A stretch of DNA of 64,000 nt from JAFGLZ01 sp964622545 (GCA_964622545.1 CAZUQM010000011.1:62001-126000); one strand, 5' to 3'; shown: positions 17,738 to 30,088, numbered from the stretch's first letter. Translations and numbers: made by a program. The notes: generated from the letters alone by a model not told the origin.

Positions 17738-20446
17738 ATGGCAGTGGCACAGAAGGTCACCCTGACCATCGACGGTGTGGCGGTCGAGGCCGAGTCGGAC
17801 CGGACGATCCTCGAGGCGGCCCAGGCGGTCGGCATCGCGATCCCCAACTTGTGTCACGATCCACGGATCGAGCCGATCGGCGCGTGCCGCATGTGCATCG
17901 TGGAGGTCGAGGGCATGCGGGGCCTGCCGACGGCGTGCACGACGAAGGTGCAGCCGGACATGGTCGTGCGGACGAACACGGAGCAGATCCGGCAGATCCG
18001 CAAGGACATCCTGGAGTTCCTCCTGGCCGAGCACAACGTCAGTTGCACGACCTGCGACAAGACGGGTGAGTGCATGCTGATGGAGTACGCCTACGAGTAC
18101 GGGGCGGACGAGGCCAAGTTCGGCGTGTTCCAGCCGCCGCCGGCGCAGCCCAACTACACCACGGGGCACAAGGGGGTGGCGTACGATCCGCACAAGTGCA
18201 TCCGGTGTCAACGGTGCGTTCGGATCTGCAGCGAGGTGGTGATGGCCCATGCGCTGACGCTCAAGAGCCGGGCGGCGAGCGTGGAGGTCAGCACGGCGTT
18301 CGACATGCCGCTGAACGAGAGCACGTGCGAGAACTGCGGTCAGTGCATCAGCACGTGCCCGACCGGAGCGATGTACGACAGGGCGGCCATCGGCAAGGGC
18401 ATGGTCAAGGACCTGGTCAAGGTCCGCACGACGTGCCCGTACTGCGGCGTAGGATGCCAGATGGACCTCAACGTCAACCCGAAGACGAACGAGATCGTCC
18501 GGGTGACCAGCGAGATCGGCTGCGTGCCGAACGAGGGCAATCTCTGCGTCAAGGGCAAGTTCGGCTATCACTACGTGCACAGCGACGATCGGCTGACCAG
18601 GCCGCTGATCCGACAGAACGGCGAGCTGGTGGAGACCGACTGGGACACCGCCCTCAAGGCCGTGGCCGAGGGGCTCAACGGCGTGAAGGCCAAGTACGGT
18701 CCGACCGCCCTGGCGACGATCAGCTCCTGCCGATGCACGAACGAAGAGAACTACCTGATGCAGAAGCTGACGCGGTGCGCGCTGGGCACGAACAATGTCG
18801 ACCAGTGCGCCACGACGTGCCACGGTCCGACCGTCGCGGGTCTGGCGCTGTCGTTCGGCAGCGGGGCGATGACCAACAGCATCGAGGAGATCCAGAACTG
18901 CGACCTGATGTTCGTGATCGGCTCGAACCCGACCGAGGCGCACCCGGTGATGGGCTTCGAGATGAAGAAGGCGTTGAAGAAGGGCGCCAAGCTGATCGTG
19001 GGCGACCCGCGTCGGACGTGGATGGCGCAGCATGCGGACATCCATCTGCAGCTCCGCAACGGCACGGACAACATGCTGATCAACGCGATGATGCACACGA
19101 TCATCACCGAGGGGCTGGAGGACAAGGCGTTCGTCGAGACGCGGACCGAGAAGTACGACGAGCTCAAAGAGATGGTCATGAAGTATCCGCCCGAGACGGT
19201 GGCCGAGACGGTCGGCGTCGAGGCCGAGGACATCAAGCGGGCGGCCCGGCTGTACGCGAGCGTCAAGCACGCCGGCATCTTCTACACGCTGGGCATCACG
19301 GAGCACACGTGCGGCACGGAGAACGTTCGGAACCTGGCCAACCTGGCGATGCTGACGGGGCACATGGGGTTCGAGTCGACGGGCGTGAATCCGCTGCGGG
19401 GTCAGAACAACGTCCAGGGCGGGTGCGACATGGGCGCCATGCCGGTCGTGTTCCAGGGCTATCAGAAGCTGAGTGACCCGTCGGTGGTCGAGAAGTTCAG
19501 CAAACACTGGGGAGTGCCCATCCCCGAGGACGAGGGCGGGCGGATCTCGCAGTTCTTCATCCGGGCCAACGAAGACAAGGTCAAGGGCATGTACATCATG
19601 GGCGAGGACGTGGTGATGAGCGAGCCGAACCGCGACCACATCATCAAGTGCCTCGACAAGCTCGACTTCCTGGTCGTGCAGGAGATCTTCTTCTCCGAGA
19701 CGTGCAAGCAGGCCGACGTGGTGCTGCCGGCGGCGTGCTGGGCCGAAAAGGACGGGACGTTCACCAACAGCGAGCGTCGGGTTCAGCGCGTCCGCAAGGC
19801 GGTCGAGCCGCCGGGCGAGGCGCGGGCCGACTGGCAGATCCTCTGCGACGTGTCGACGGCGCTGGGCTATGCGATGAGCTACCCGTCGCCGAAGGAGGTC
19901 TGGGACGAGCTGGCCGACCTGGCGCCGATCTTCAACGGCATCCGCTACGACCGGATCGACAAGGTGGGGCTGCAATGGCCGTGCCCCGACCGCGACCATC
20001 CGGGGACGAAGTTCCTGCACCAGGGCACGTTCACGCGCGGCTTGGGCGAGTTCGCGGGCATCGAATTCCGTCCGCCGGCCGAGCAGCCCGACGAGGACTA
20101 TCCGTTGATTCTCAGCACCGGCCGAACGCTGTATCACTACAACGTGGGCAACATGACACGAAAGTCGGAGGTCTCGAACGACAAGCAGCCGGAAAACTTC
20201 GTGATGATCCACGTCGACGATGCGGCGCGGATCGGCGTGGCCAAGGGGGAGGACGTCCGGGTGATCACGCGTCGGGGCGAGTTGAAAGTCAAGGCCGACG
20301 TGGCGGACGTGGTCAAGCCGGGCACGATCTGGATGCCGTTCCACTTTGCCGAGTCTTCGACGAACGTGCTGACCAACGACGCGTTCGACAACATCGCCTG
20401 GACGGGCGAGTACAAGGCCTGCGCGGCGCGGCTGGAGAGGCCGTAA
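17738..20446 (+). CDS. fdhA: NAD-linked formate dehydrogenase, catalytic alpha subunit (cysteine type)
   Basis: 902-residue molybdopterin oxidoreductase interconverting formate and CO2. AAGGAGG lies 8 bases before the start. N-terminal ferredoxin part: [2Fe-2S] (CHDPRIEPIGACRMC, then Cys in PTAC), the SCTTCDKTGEC cluster, and two [4Fe-4S] clusters (CIRCQRCVRIC, CENCGQCISTCP). The catalytic part starts with CPYCGVGC and GNLCVKG ([4Fe-4S]), and has the formate dehydrogenase signature CATTCHGPTVAGL, in which Cys361 (TGC codon) takes the place of the selenocysteine of E. coli FdhF. The adjacent His-Gly is conserved. A molybdopterin-dinucleotide-binding domain closes the protein (YPLILSTGRTLYHYN). 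No signal peptide, so cytoplasmic. No carbon-fixation or hydrogenase genes are adjacent, so direction in vivo is open. Confidence 0.95.
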   Translation: MAVAQKVTLTIDGVAVEAESDRTILEAAQAVGIAIPNLCHDPRIEPIGACRMCIVEVEGMRGLPTACTTKVQPDMVVRTNTEQIRQIRKDILEFLLAEHNVSCTTCDKTGECMLMEYAYEYGADEAKFGVFQPPPAQPNYTTGHKGVAYDPHKCIRCQRCVRICSEVVMAHALTLKSRAASVEVSTAFDMPLNESTCENCGQCISTCPTGAMYDRAAIGKGMVKDLVKVRTTCPYCGVGCQMDLNVNPKTNEIVRVTSEIGCVPNEGNLCVKGKFGYHYVHSDDRLTRPLIRQNGELVETDWDTALKAVAEGLNGVKAKYGPTALATISSCRCTNEENYLMQKLTRCALGTNNVDQCATTCHGPTVAGLALSFGSGAMTNSIEEIQNCDLMFVIGSNPTEAHPVMGFEMKKALKKGAKLIVGDPRRTWMAQHADIHLQLRNGTDNMLINAMMHTIITEGLEDKAFVETRTEKYDELKEMVMKYPPETVAETVGVEAEDIKRAARLYASVKHAGIFYTLGITEHTCGTENVRNLANLAMLTGHMGFESTGVNPLRGQNNVQGGCDMGAMPVVFQGYQKLSDPSVVEKFSKHWGVPIPEDEGGRISQFFIRANEDKVKGMYIMGEDVVMSEPNRDHIIKCLDKLDFLVVQEIFFSETCKQADVVLPAACWAEKDGTFTNSERRVQRVRKAVEPPGEARADWQILCDVSTALGYAMSYPSPKEVWDELADLAPIFNGIRYDRIDKVGLQWPCPDRDHPGTKFLHQGTFTRGLGEFAGIEFRPPAEQPDEDYPLILSTGRTLYHYNVGNMTRKSEVSNDKQPENFVMIHVDDAARIGVAKGEDVRVITRRGELKVKADVADVVKPGTIWMPFHFAESSTNVLTNDAFDNIAWTGEYKACAARLERP

Positions 20447-20470
20447 CGTCGAAACGTCGAAACGGTGAGA
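20446..20470 (+). repeat. Short octamer run (ACGTCGAA)
   Basis: Two perfect ACGTCGAA octamers and a degenerate third (ACGGTGAG) begin in the fdhA stop codon. Related octamer runs are at 17471-17486, 48492-48591, near 53386-53403 and 58854-58876. Confidence 0.6.
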
Positions 20471-20533
20471 TGGCGGCATGACGAGAGGTCGGGGCGTCGA
20501 GACACGGCTTCAAAGCCCGTGCCCGGTCAGAAA

Positions 20534-20861
20534 CGCTCCTTGCTCTTTCACGACGATACGCCCGTGGAGTCCGTTGCAGGGCTGTTGCCGACGTTGGACG
20601 GACGGCCCCTGAGCCGCCTGCATCTGGCGCGTCTTCGAGACTGATCCCTGTGAGAGCTACCTGTGGTGGCCGAGCGATGATGTCCACCTGGGATGGGCCC
20701 AATTCCGGCAGCTCGTCAATCCGAAGGCCCTGCCTCGAAACCAAGAGAAGAGCGCTGACTTCAACCGGCGTTACGGGTAAGCCATACGCGACCTGCGGCG
20801 GGCGTAAGGTCTGAACGAGACGGCCTACATGAAGCACCTGGCCGAGCGGATGACGCGATGA
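20534..20861 (+). pseudogene. Decayed coding remnant of unknown family
   Basis: Two frames read like protein but neither is intact. Frame one (about 20534-20641) gives RSLLFHDDTPVESVAGLL then PTLDGRPLSRLHLARLRD and a stop. Frame two (20643-20861) gives DPCESYLWWPSDDVHLGWAQ, then FRQLVNPKALPRNQEKSADF, two internal TAA stops at Tyr/Leu-like positions, and a final NETAYMKHLAERMTR. The join suggests a frameshift around 20640. The family is not recognised. It follows fdhA closely with no RBS or start codon, so it looks like the tail of a broken gene. Confidence 0.45.
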
Positions 20862-21230
20862 CCCGTCGTTTGTCCCCCTGGAGGGCCAGGGGCGAAAACC
20901 GGGTCGAAGGTAGATAGATTTCCTACCCCGCTTGGCCCGCGCAGAGGTCTTCGCATAAATCGCTTTAAAAAAATAACTTACAAGACTGCAATTCTTCTGT
21001 CGCCGCCACGAACTTGCCTACGGCCACTTGACATTCCCGTGAGAGCGTGAGTAGCCTTCCGCACCTTGTGGGCCTCCAGGCCCGGGCTGGGGTACACAGT
21101 CACCGGCGGAATGCCGTCCTGGCGCGCCGCAGAATAGACGTGAAGTGGGGGCCCATGCCGGGCCGATATGCCCTAAAGCAACGTGGTGCATGGGATAATA
21201 AGGGTTAAGAACTACTTGGAATAAGCCTCC
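20862..21230. other. Non-coding topA upstream region with hairpins and an A-rich patch
   Basis: Contains a perfect hairpin (CCCCTGG-AGGG-CCAGGGG, 20875-20892), an A-rich stretch near 20970-20980 that is unusual for this DNA, a promoter candidate (21028-21057) and several GGGCC-based stems between about 21069 and 21160. No coding frame looks real. Confidence 0.45.
21028..21057 (+). promoter_or_regulatory. topA: Candidate promoter for topA
   Basis: A perfect TTGACA (21028-21033), an 18-bp spacer and TAGCCT (21052-21057). The -10 is weak (three of six). It would give a GC-rich leader of about 165 nt before topA. Confidence 0.4.
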
Positions 21231-24356
<3,126 letters not shown>

Positions 24357-24410
24357 GCCGCGGCGGTCGATTCGACGAGGCGGGGGCCGATCCTGAAATT
24401 GGAGACGAAG

Positions 24411-24446
24411 AAGGGACGCGGCTCTTCTGCTGCTGTCCCTTTTCGG
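24411..24446 (+). terminator. Rho-independent terminator after topA
   Basis: AAGGGAC followed by GCGGC, a loop TCTTCT, GCTGC and GTCCCTTTT: a two-part stem with one bulged base, then a T run. It lies 55 bases after the topA stop. Confidence 0.75.
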
Positions 24447-24579
24447 CGCTCGCGCCGCGCAGAGGACGTGGCCGCGGGAACGGGGTGCGGTTACACTGAA
24501 GGCGGCGCGCGAGGCGAGCGGCATCCGGGACCCTCTTCGGGCTCGCGCAGCCCCACCGACTCTGTGGGGGCATGAAGAC

Positions 24580-25350
24580 GTGAAGGTAACCTTCCTCGGG
24601 ACGGGCACGTCCCACGGCATTCCGATGATCGGCTGCGATTGCGAGGTATGTCGGTCGACCGACCCGCGCGACACGCGGCTGCGCTGCAGCCTGGCCGTGG
24701 AGTACGACGACGGCTACACGGTGCTGGTGGACACGACGCCCGAGCTAAGGATCCAATGCCTGGCCCAGGAGATCAGCCGGTGCGACGTGGTGCTGTTCAC
24801 GCACCACCATGCGGACCACATCATGGGGCTCGACGACCTGCGTCGGTTCAACTGGATCCTCGGCCGGCCGCTGGAGTGCTACGGGCCGGTCGAGACGATC
24901 GAGCGCCTGAAGCACATGTTCGACTACGCGTTCATCGACGACCCGACGTACCCCAGCGCCAAGCCGCACCTGATCGGCAAGGTGGTGGACGGGGATCTGG
25001 ATCTGGGCGGTCATCGCGTGATCCCGGTGCCGCTGTTGCACGGACAGATGCCGATCTTGGGGTTCCGATTCGGCGACCTCGCCTACTGCACCGATTGCAG
25101 CGCGGTGCCGGACGAGGCTCGGGCCCTCCTGACGGGTCTCGACGTGCTGGTGCTCGATGCGCTGCGGATCAGGCCGCACCCGACGCATTTCAACCTCGAG
25201 CAGGCCATCGCGTGCGCCGCCGAGATCGGGGCTCGACAGACGTACTTCACGCATATCGCCCATCAACTGATGCACGAACCGGTCGAGCGGGACCTGCCCG
25301 CCGGGATGGCCCTGGCGTACGACGGGCTGACGTTGACGTTCGAAGATTAG
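24580..25350 (+). CDS. PhnP-like metallo-beta-lactamase-fold hydrolase
   Basis: 256 residues with the metal-binding HHHADH motif (FTHHHADHIMGLDDL), a conserved CDCEVCRSTDPRDTR near the N-terminus (the Cys/Asp-rich element of PhnP-type phosphodiesterases), PVPLLHGQMPILGFR and HPTHFNLEQAI later. PhnP cleaves cyclic ribose phosphates formed in phosphonate catabolism, but homologues occur widely without phn genes, as here, and may act on other cyclic phosphodiesters or lipoate-related substrates. The start is GTG at 24580 (MKVTFLGTGTSHGIP), the usual family start. Cytoplasmic. It sits between a terminator and a convergent PEP-CTERM gene. Confidence 0.85.
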   Translation: MKVTFLGTGTSHGIPMIGCDCEVCRSTDPRDTRLRCSLAVEYDDGYTVLVDTTPELRIQCLAQEISRCDVVLFTHHHADHIMGLDDLRRFNWILGRPLECYGPVETIERLKHMFDYAFIDDPTYPSAKPHLIGKVVDGDLDLGGHRVIPVPLLHGQMPILGFRFGDLAYCTDCSAVPDEARALLTGLDVLVLDALRIRPHPTHFNLEQAIACAAEIGARQTYFTHIAHQLMHEPVERDLPAGMALAYDGLTLTFED

Positions 25351-25388
25351 CGCGACGCGGCGGCCTGCCGTCGAGGGCGCCACGTGCA

Positions 25389-25419
25389 ACGAGGCCGCCC
25401 GATGATCGGACGGCCTCGT
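25389..25419. terminator. Hairpin shared by convergent genes
   Basis: ACGAGGCCG and CGGCCTCGT are perfect arms with an inner CCGAT/ATCGG stem. It lies between the PhnP-like gene (+) and the PEP-CTERM gene (-). It lacks a T run on either side, so termination efficiency is uncertain. Confidence 0.5.
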
Positions 25420-25453
25420 CGTGAATCGATCGAATGACGGCTCGCGCGGACGG

Positions 25454-26128
25454 CTACCGCCGGCGACGGACGAGCATCAGGACTCCACCCACACCCAGCA
25501 TGGCCCAGGTGGTGGGCTCAGGCAGGTGCGTCACGAGATCCTGATGGCTGGGACTGGTCAGGGCCGCCAGATCCATGCTGAGCGTCCAGGTGTCGTCCTC
25601 GATATAGCCGAGCCAGTCACTGGCCAGGTCGTAGACGTTGTTCGTATGGCCGTGGCCGATGTTGAGCCGGAAGTCGCCGGCGAGCAGGTCGAGGTCGTCG
25701 TCGCGGGTGAGCTCCCACAGGATGACCTGGAACGCGCCGGCATGGACCTTGTCGGTCATGGACAGGTCGAAGGCGTTGAACCAGAGCGTCTCCATCAGCT
25801 CGGCCTCGATCTCGTTGATACCCAGGCCGGGCGTGGTGAGGGGCTCGAGCTCGTACTCACGGCCCGAGGCCCTGGCGCCAAGGTACTGGTCGAGGTCGAT
25901 GCAGTAGGTCAGCAGCGGTACGTAGCCGTCGCCATAGTCGGCCTCGAGGTCGAATGTTCCGGCCAGGATACTCTTCCAACCGCCGCCGTCGACGCCGGCC
26001 TTGATGGTGCCCTTGGTGCCGGAGACGAAGACGCCGTCGGTGTCACGGACGATGATCGAGCCGGCCGCATCGGCGGGCAGGAGCATGGCGACGAGGCACG
26101 TGACAACGATGATGATGGTGGAGCGCAT
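25454..26128 (-). CDS. PEP-CTERM anchored exported protein
   Basis: 224 residues with an N-terminal signal peptide (MRSTIIIVVTCLVAMLLPAD, cleavage near ADAAG) and a C-terminal PEP-CTERM sorting tail: LPEPTTWAMLGVGGVLMLV followed by four arginines. The mature 170 residues have a Thioester/adhesin-like look with CIDLDQYLG and AFQVILWELTRDDD, the Cys and Gln blocks found in many short planctomycete PEP-CTERM proteins. It would be processed by an exosortase and released or attached at the cell surface with exopolysaccharide. No exosortase gene is in the window. Under the inversion model it would originally have followed the phosphatase gene on the same strand. Confidence 0.85.
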   Translation of the reverse strand: MRSTIIIVVTCLVAMLLPADAAGSIIVRDTDGVFVSGTKGTIKAGVDGGGWKSILAGTFDLEADYGDGYVPLLTYCIDLDQYLGARASGREYELEPLTTPGLGINEIEAELMETLWFNAFDLSMTDKVHAGAFQVILWELTRDDDLDLLAGDFRLNIGHGHTNNVYDLASDWLGYIEDDTWTLSMDLAALTSPSHQDLVTHLPEPTTWAMLGVGGVLMLVRRRR

Positions 26129-26400
26129 GAGGATGTCCCCCTTGACTGCTGGTTATCGGAGTAGGGCTACTCGAGGTGGACCCGCGCGGTAGCTGCGGCG
26201 TCCCCGATGTAGACATCCAATTTGGCTGGGGGATTTGCCAGTCGAATCGGGCTCAGGGGTTTGATTTTCCGTCGGTTCGCGCGACGAGGCTGTTCGGATG
26301 AGGTCTTGTGGGCCGATAACCGGGTGGCGAGGAAACTACGACGAAGCGTGCTGCAAAATGGAGATCATGCGGCAGGAGATCGCCCTCCCCAAGGACCCCC

Positions 26401-29400
26401 TCACAACACCGCGATCAGCTCCATCGGATGGTCGATGATCCGCTCGGCCCCGTCCAGCTCGGCCGGGCCGCGGAAGCCCCATGACACGCCGATCGGCAGC
26501 ATCCCCGCGTTGCGAGCCGTGGCCACGTCGACCTCGCTGTCGCCCACGAAGGCGATCTCGGCCGGCGGCACGCCCATCGCCCCGGCCACGGTCAGCGCCG
26601 ATGTCGCATCCGGCTTGCGAGGCACGTCGTCCTTGTAGCCCTCGACGGCCGCGAAGGACCACCGCGCGTAGATCGTCTCGATGATTTTCACGGCGAAGGC
26701 GTGCGGCTTGTTGGTGGACACGCCCATCGGCAGGCCGCGCCGCGTCAGCTCGTCCAGCAGCTCCGGATCCAACAAGATCTCCGTGTAACCCAGGATGGCC
26801 GTCAGCGGCGTCCGGATCTCGTGACTCATGTTCGCCAGGAACTCGCTCTTGACCCGGTTGGCCTTCTCGGCCGCCCCCTTGGCCTCTTCCATCTCGTGGT
26901 TGGCCGCCACCAGCTCCATCTGCTGGGCCTTGAGCTGCTGCCGATGCGCCTCCAGCTCGACGTTCTTGGCCTTGAGGAGCATGGTGTGCTCCTTGAGCTG
27001 CTCCTCGGCCTGGCGACGCTTCAGGTTGTCCTTCGCCAGAAGCAGGTTGTTGTAGCCGAGCGCCGACAGCTCCTGAGCCAGGATCCATAGCAGGTTCAGC
27101 GTCCTGTCGAAGCCCTCCAGCGAGGAGTTTGTCATGCTCCCGAACGCGTCCAACATCGCCTCGACATCGGCGCCGATCTCCTCGGCGAACGTGCGTATCC
27201 GCTCCTCGTCGACGTCCAGGACGTTGCTCTGACCGATCAGCCAATTCGCGATGTGCTTGCCGCCGACGATGATCGGCGCGCTGGCGTCCACGAAGCCGCA
27301 ACTATGGCATTCCTCGTACGTCGGCTTCATCACCTGGCGGGCCTTCTCGCCGAGCTCCTTGTCCGACAGCAAACAACGCCGCCGCCCCTCCTCCGTCGAC
27401 CGGATGAGCGTGCACACGTCGCTGAAGTTGCTCGGTTCGGTGATCGGTTCGCCGTCGATCTCGGTGATGATCGACGCCACCCCGTTCGTCTCGGCGAACG
27501 CGTCCTGGATCCGCTGCAGGTCCTCGATCGCGATCAGGTCCGACAACGTGAAGTCCAGCGCCTCGTGCTCCGGCGAGAGGATGAAATCCAGCTTCACCCG
27601 AAGTCGGTGCTCGCTCTCCCGCAGCGCACGCTCGGCCCGCTTGCGCTCCGTCACGTCGTTGCCCACGCACAGGATCTCGAGCACCCGCCCCTCCGCGTCC
27701 AGGATGGGGCGGTTCGTCCAGGCGATCCAGACCCGCTCGCCCGACTTGCGGATGTTCTCGTTCTCGTTGGCAGCGTAATGCTCCGGATGCCGCCCGATAT
27801 CCAGGATCATCCGCTCGAGGTCGTTGCCCGCCGAGTCCGACTTCGGCACGATCGTGCCGATCACGTTCCGACCGATGATCTCGTGCCGGGCGAAGCCGAA
27901 GAACCGCTCCGCGAACGGGTTGACGTAGAGGATCTGCCCCTGTGCATCCATCCGAAGGATGATGCTGTTGACGCTCTCGATCAGCTCCCGGTACTTCGCC
28001 TCGCTGGCGCGCAGCGCCTCCTCCGTGTCCTTCCGGTCGGTGATGTCCCGCACCGACTCGATCGCCCCGACGATCTTCCCCTGCTCGTCCCGCAGCCGCG
28101 TCGCCACCGCCCACACGATCGTGTGCGAGCGACCCGGCAGGAACACCTCCACCTCCGTCACAAACGTGTCGCCCCGCTTCTCGATGCTCGGGTAGCGACG
28201 CTCGATCTCCTCGTCCGAGTTGAGGACGCAGTCGATCAGAACGGGACGCCGCTCGCCGTAGAACGGCACCGCGTACGGGTAGTTGTCCTGTCCGAGAATC
28301 TCCTTGGCGGGAATCCGCGTCATCGCCTGCATCGCCCGGTTCCAGGCGGTCACTCGCCCCTCACGGTCGATGACGAACGTCGGGTCCGGAAGCGACTCGA
28401 TGATATCGCTGAGCCGCCGCTCCGAGCTGCGAAGCCGGTCGCTGATCCGTTGGCGTTCGGCGATCTCCTCCTTCAGCTCCCAATTGGCGCGCTCGTACTG
28501 CTCGGTCCGGGCCTCGACCCGCGATTCCAGCGTCTCGTTCGCCAGCCGAACGGCCTCCTCGGCGCGACGCAGCTTTGCCGTATTGAGCACCAGCAGCCCG
28601 ATGATACCCAGCAGAAACCCGACCGAGCCGAAGGCGTAGGCCAGCATCTGCTTCTGTGACGACGTCAAGGCCAGACCCGGCTGTACGCAGTCCAACGTCA
28701 CGAGCTGCCAACCGGGTACCGACACGGCAAGCCGCGTCACCCCGTGCAGATGGCCCTGATACGCCACCGTCTTCGACTGAAGCGATGGGTCCAAGGGCTC
28801 CAGCCCGTGCTCGGCGAATTGCTTGCTGTCCCGGATGGCCTCAAGTCGCTGCGGAGACATGGGATACGCCGCTCGGAAGAGCCACTCCTCGCGGTTGCTG
28901 GCCATCACCACGCCGTCCGGCGAGACCAACGCCGCCGGCAGACTGAACGCCTCGAGCATCCGGTCGATGCCGTTGAAATCCTCCTTGATGACCACCACCC
29001 CGATGACGTTGGTCTGATCCTGATCGAGGATGGGTGAGGCGAAGTAGATCCCCCGCTGACCGGTCGTGACCCCGACCGCCAGATACACCGCATCCTCACC
29101 CGCCAGCGCCTGTTTGAAGTACGGCCGAAACGCGTAGCTCTTCCCCGTCAGCGTCTCGGCCGCCCCGTACGGCGTGCAAGCCACCACGGTACCGGACGTA
29201 TCCAGCACGTAAGCCAGCGACGTGTCGAACGTCTGGCGCGTCGTGTTCAGGGCCACCAGCGTCGAGGGGTCGTCCGGATCGAAGTCCCCACGGGCCACCG
29301 AGATGATCTCACCCACCGAGGCAAGTTCTCGCGTGACCCCCCGGAGGCGACCGATAACCACGTCCTCGATCTCATCGGCCAACCGAGACGTCCGCACCTT

Positions 29401-29565
29401 CTGGACCGCCGTGCGGTTCTCCACGGCCAGTTCATGAAGGGCTTGGTATCCTCCCCAGCCCAGCAGGGCCGAGACCGCACCTGCCGCGCACAAAATGCCC
29501 ATCATCCGGAGAGACCGCCAGACACGCCCAACTCCGGTTGCCGTGCGCATGGCTTCTTGGCTCAT
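26401..29565 (-). CDS. Chimera: sensory half of hybrid histidine kinase fused to C-terminal half of Gph-type HAD phosphatase
   Basis: 1054 residues from the ATG at 29565, which has GAGGA upstream; longer readings are rejected. Order: TM helix (about 20-42), dCache-like periplasmic sensor with DTSGTVVACTPYG and ASPILDQD, TM helix (about 307-330), a coiled coil, PAS (about 378-505), PAS (about 520-640), a PocR ligand-binding domain (about 658-800: DVCTLIRSTEEGRRRC, CHSCGF), a coiled coil, and the start of the HisKA domain with phospho-acceptor His915 (NMSHEIRTPLTAILGY). At residues 934-939 (PELLDE) it switches to HAD motif II (GVSTNKPH), motif III Lys (KPDATS) and motif IV (FVGDSEVDVATARNAG). 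The ATPase, receiver and HPt domains are in the reciprocal chimera at 2973-4694. Confidence 0.93.
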   Translation of the reverse strand: MSQEAMRTATGVGRVWRSLRMMGILCAAGAVSALLGWGGYQALHELAVENRTAVQKVRTSRLADEIEDVVIGRLRGVTRELASVGEIISVARGDFDPDDPSTLVALNTTRQTFDTSLAYVLDTSGTVVACTPYGAAETLTGKSYAFRPYFKQALAGEDAVYLAVGVTTGQRGIYFASPILDQDQTNVIGVVVIKEDFNGIDRMLEAFSLPAALVSPDGVVMASNREEWLFRAAYPMSPQRLEAIRDSKQFAEHGLEPLDPSLQSKTVAYQGHLHGVTRLAVSVPGWQLVTLDCVQPGLALTSSQKQMLAYAFGSVGFLLGIIGLLVLNTAKLRRAEEAVRLANETLESRVEARTEQYERANWELKEEIAERQRISDRLRSSERRLSDIIESLPDPTFVIDREGRVTAWNRAMQAMTRIPAKEILGQDNYPYAVPFYGERRPVLIDCVLNSDEEIERRYPSIEKRGDTFVTEVEVFLPGRSHTIVWAVATRLRDEQGKIVGAIESVRDITDRKDTEEALRASEAKYRELIESVNSIILRMDAQGQILYVNPFAERFFGFARHEIIGRNVIGTIVPKSDSAGNDLERMILDIGRHPEHYAANENENIRKSGERVWIAWTNRPILDAEGRVLEILCVGNDVTERKRAERALRESEHRLRVKLDFILSPEHEALDFTLSDLIAIEDLQRIQDAFAETNGVASIITEIDGEPITEPSNFSDVCTLIRSTEEGRRRCLLSDKELGEKARQVMKPTYEECHSCGFVDASAPIIVGGKHIANWLIGQSNVLDVDEERIRTFAEEIGADVEAMLDAFGSMTNSSLEGFDRTLNLLWILAQELSALGYNNLLLAKDNLKRRQAEEQLKEHTMLLKAKNVELEAHRQQLKAQQMELVAANHEMEEAKGAAEKANRVKSEFLANMSHEIRTPLTAILGYTEILLDPELLDELTRRGLPMGVSTNKPHAFAVKIIETIYARWSFAAVEGYKDDVPRKPDATSALTVAGAMGVPPAEIAFVGDSEVDVATARNAGMLPIGVSWGFRGPAELDGAERIIDHPMELIAVL
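26748..26766 (-). repeat. 19-bp inverted-repeat arm at chimera junction (right)
   Basis: On the minus strand this reads exactly as 3258-3276 does on the plus strand (CCGGAGCTGCTGGACGAGC). It marks the switch from kinase to phosphatase coding sequence in the gene 26401-29565. Both copies are read in the same frame. Confidence 0.95.
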
Positions 29566-30088
29566 GCCTGACTGGTCCTCACCAAGGGTTCGGCCACGCC
29601 GGGTGGTCCGATGGGCAACGTGGCCGGTTGACGGTCTCGCGCCGGGGCCCCGAAGGACGGCACCGATCGACGGCACGATCGCAGCGGGAACCTTCCCGAG
29701 ACAGCGGCTGCGGGAAGCCGTGCTCGGTGCGACGCATCGCCTGATGAGACCGCACAGAAAAGGCAACCCGGCCGTCAGTGTGATCAACGACGCGAGGGAG
29801 CAAGGTTTCCCTCCCTACATCGGTCTGGGGGAACTCACCATTGAGTAGGCCTTTTCCACTAGGTGCGCCGGGCAAGTCATGGGGGAAACGTCGCTCGTGT
29901 CCACAGGGACGACCTCCGGCCCAATCCCCTTATAGGACACTGAAGCCGCCCTTCCGCACGACCGATACTACCTCCAGGGCGGAGACCCCGCAGGGATGCT
30001 ACGCGCGGATAGAGGTCCGGGGGCAAAGTGGCCCACGCGACTGACCTCGCCGCCGAAGACGACGAAGACAACCGAACGGACCAAGACC
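29566..30088. other. Divergent spacer between kinase and fliD
   Basis: 523 bases. No convincing coding sequence. CTTATAGG (29929-29936 region) recurs upstream of fliS near 33200, and ACCGATAC near 29960 is reminiscent of a sigma-28 -10 (GCCGATAA), but no proper -35 accompanies it. Promoters for both genes must lie here. Confidence 0.4.

Noticed and set aside
18818..18820. Selenocysteine codon in the formate dehydrogenase
   Set aside because: The active-site codon is TGC; there is no in-frame TGA and no SECIS-like hairpin just downstream.
15291..20479. Long minus-strand open frames opposite the NuoF-like and FdhA genes
   Set aside because: Translations are Arg/His/Val-rich with no motifs; the plus-strand frames carry all cofactor motifs.
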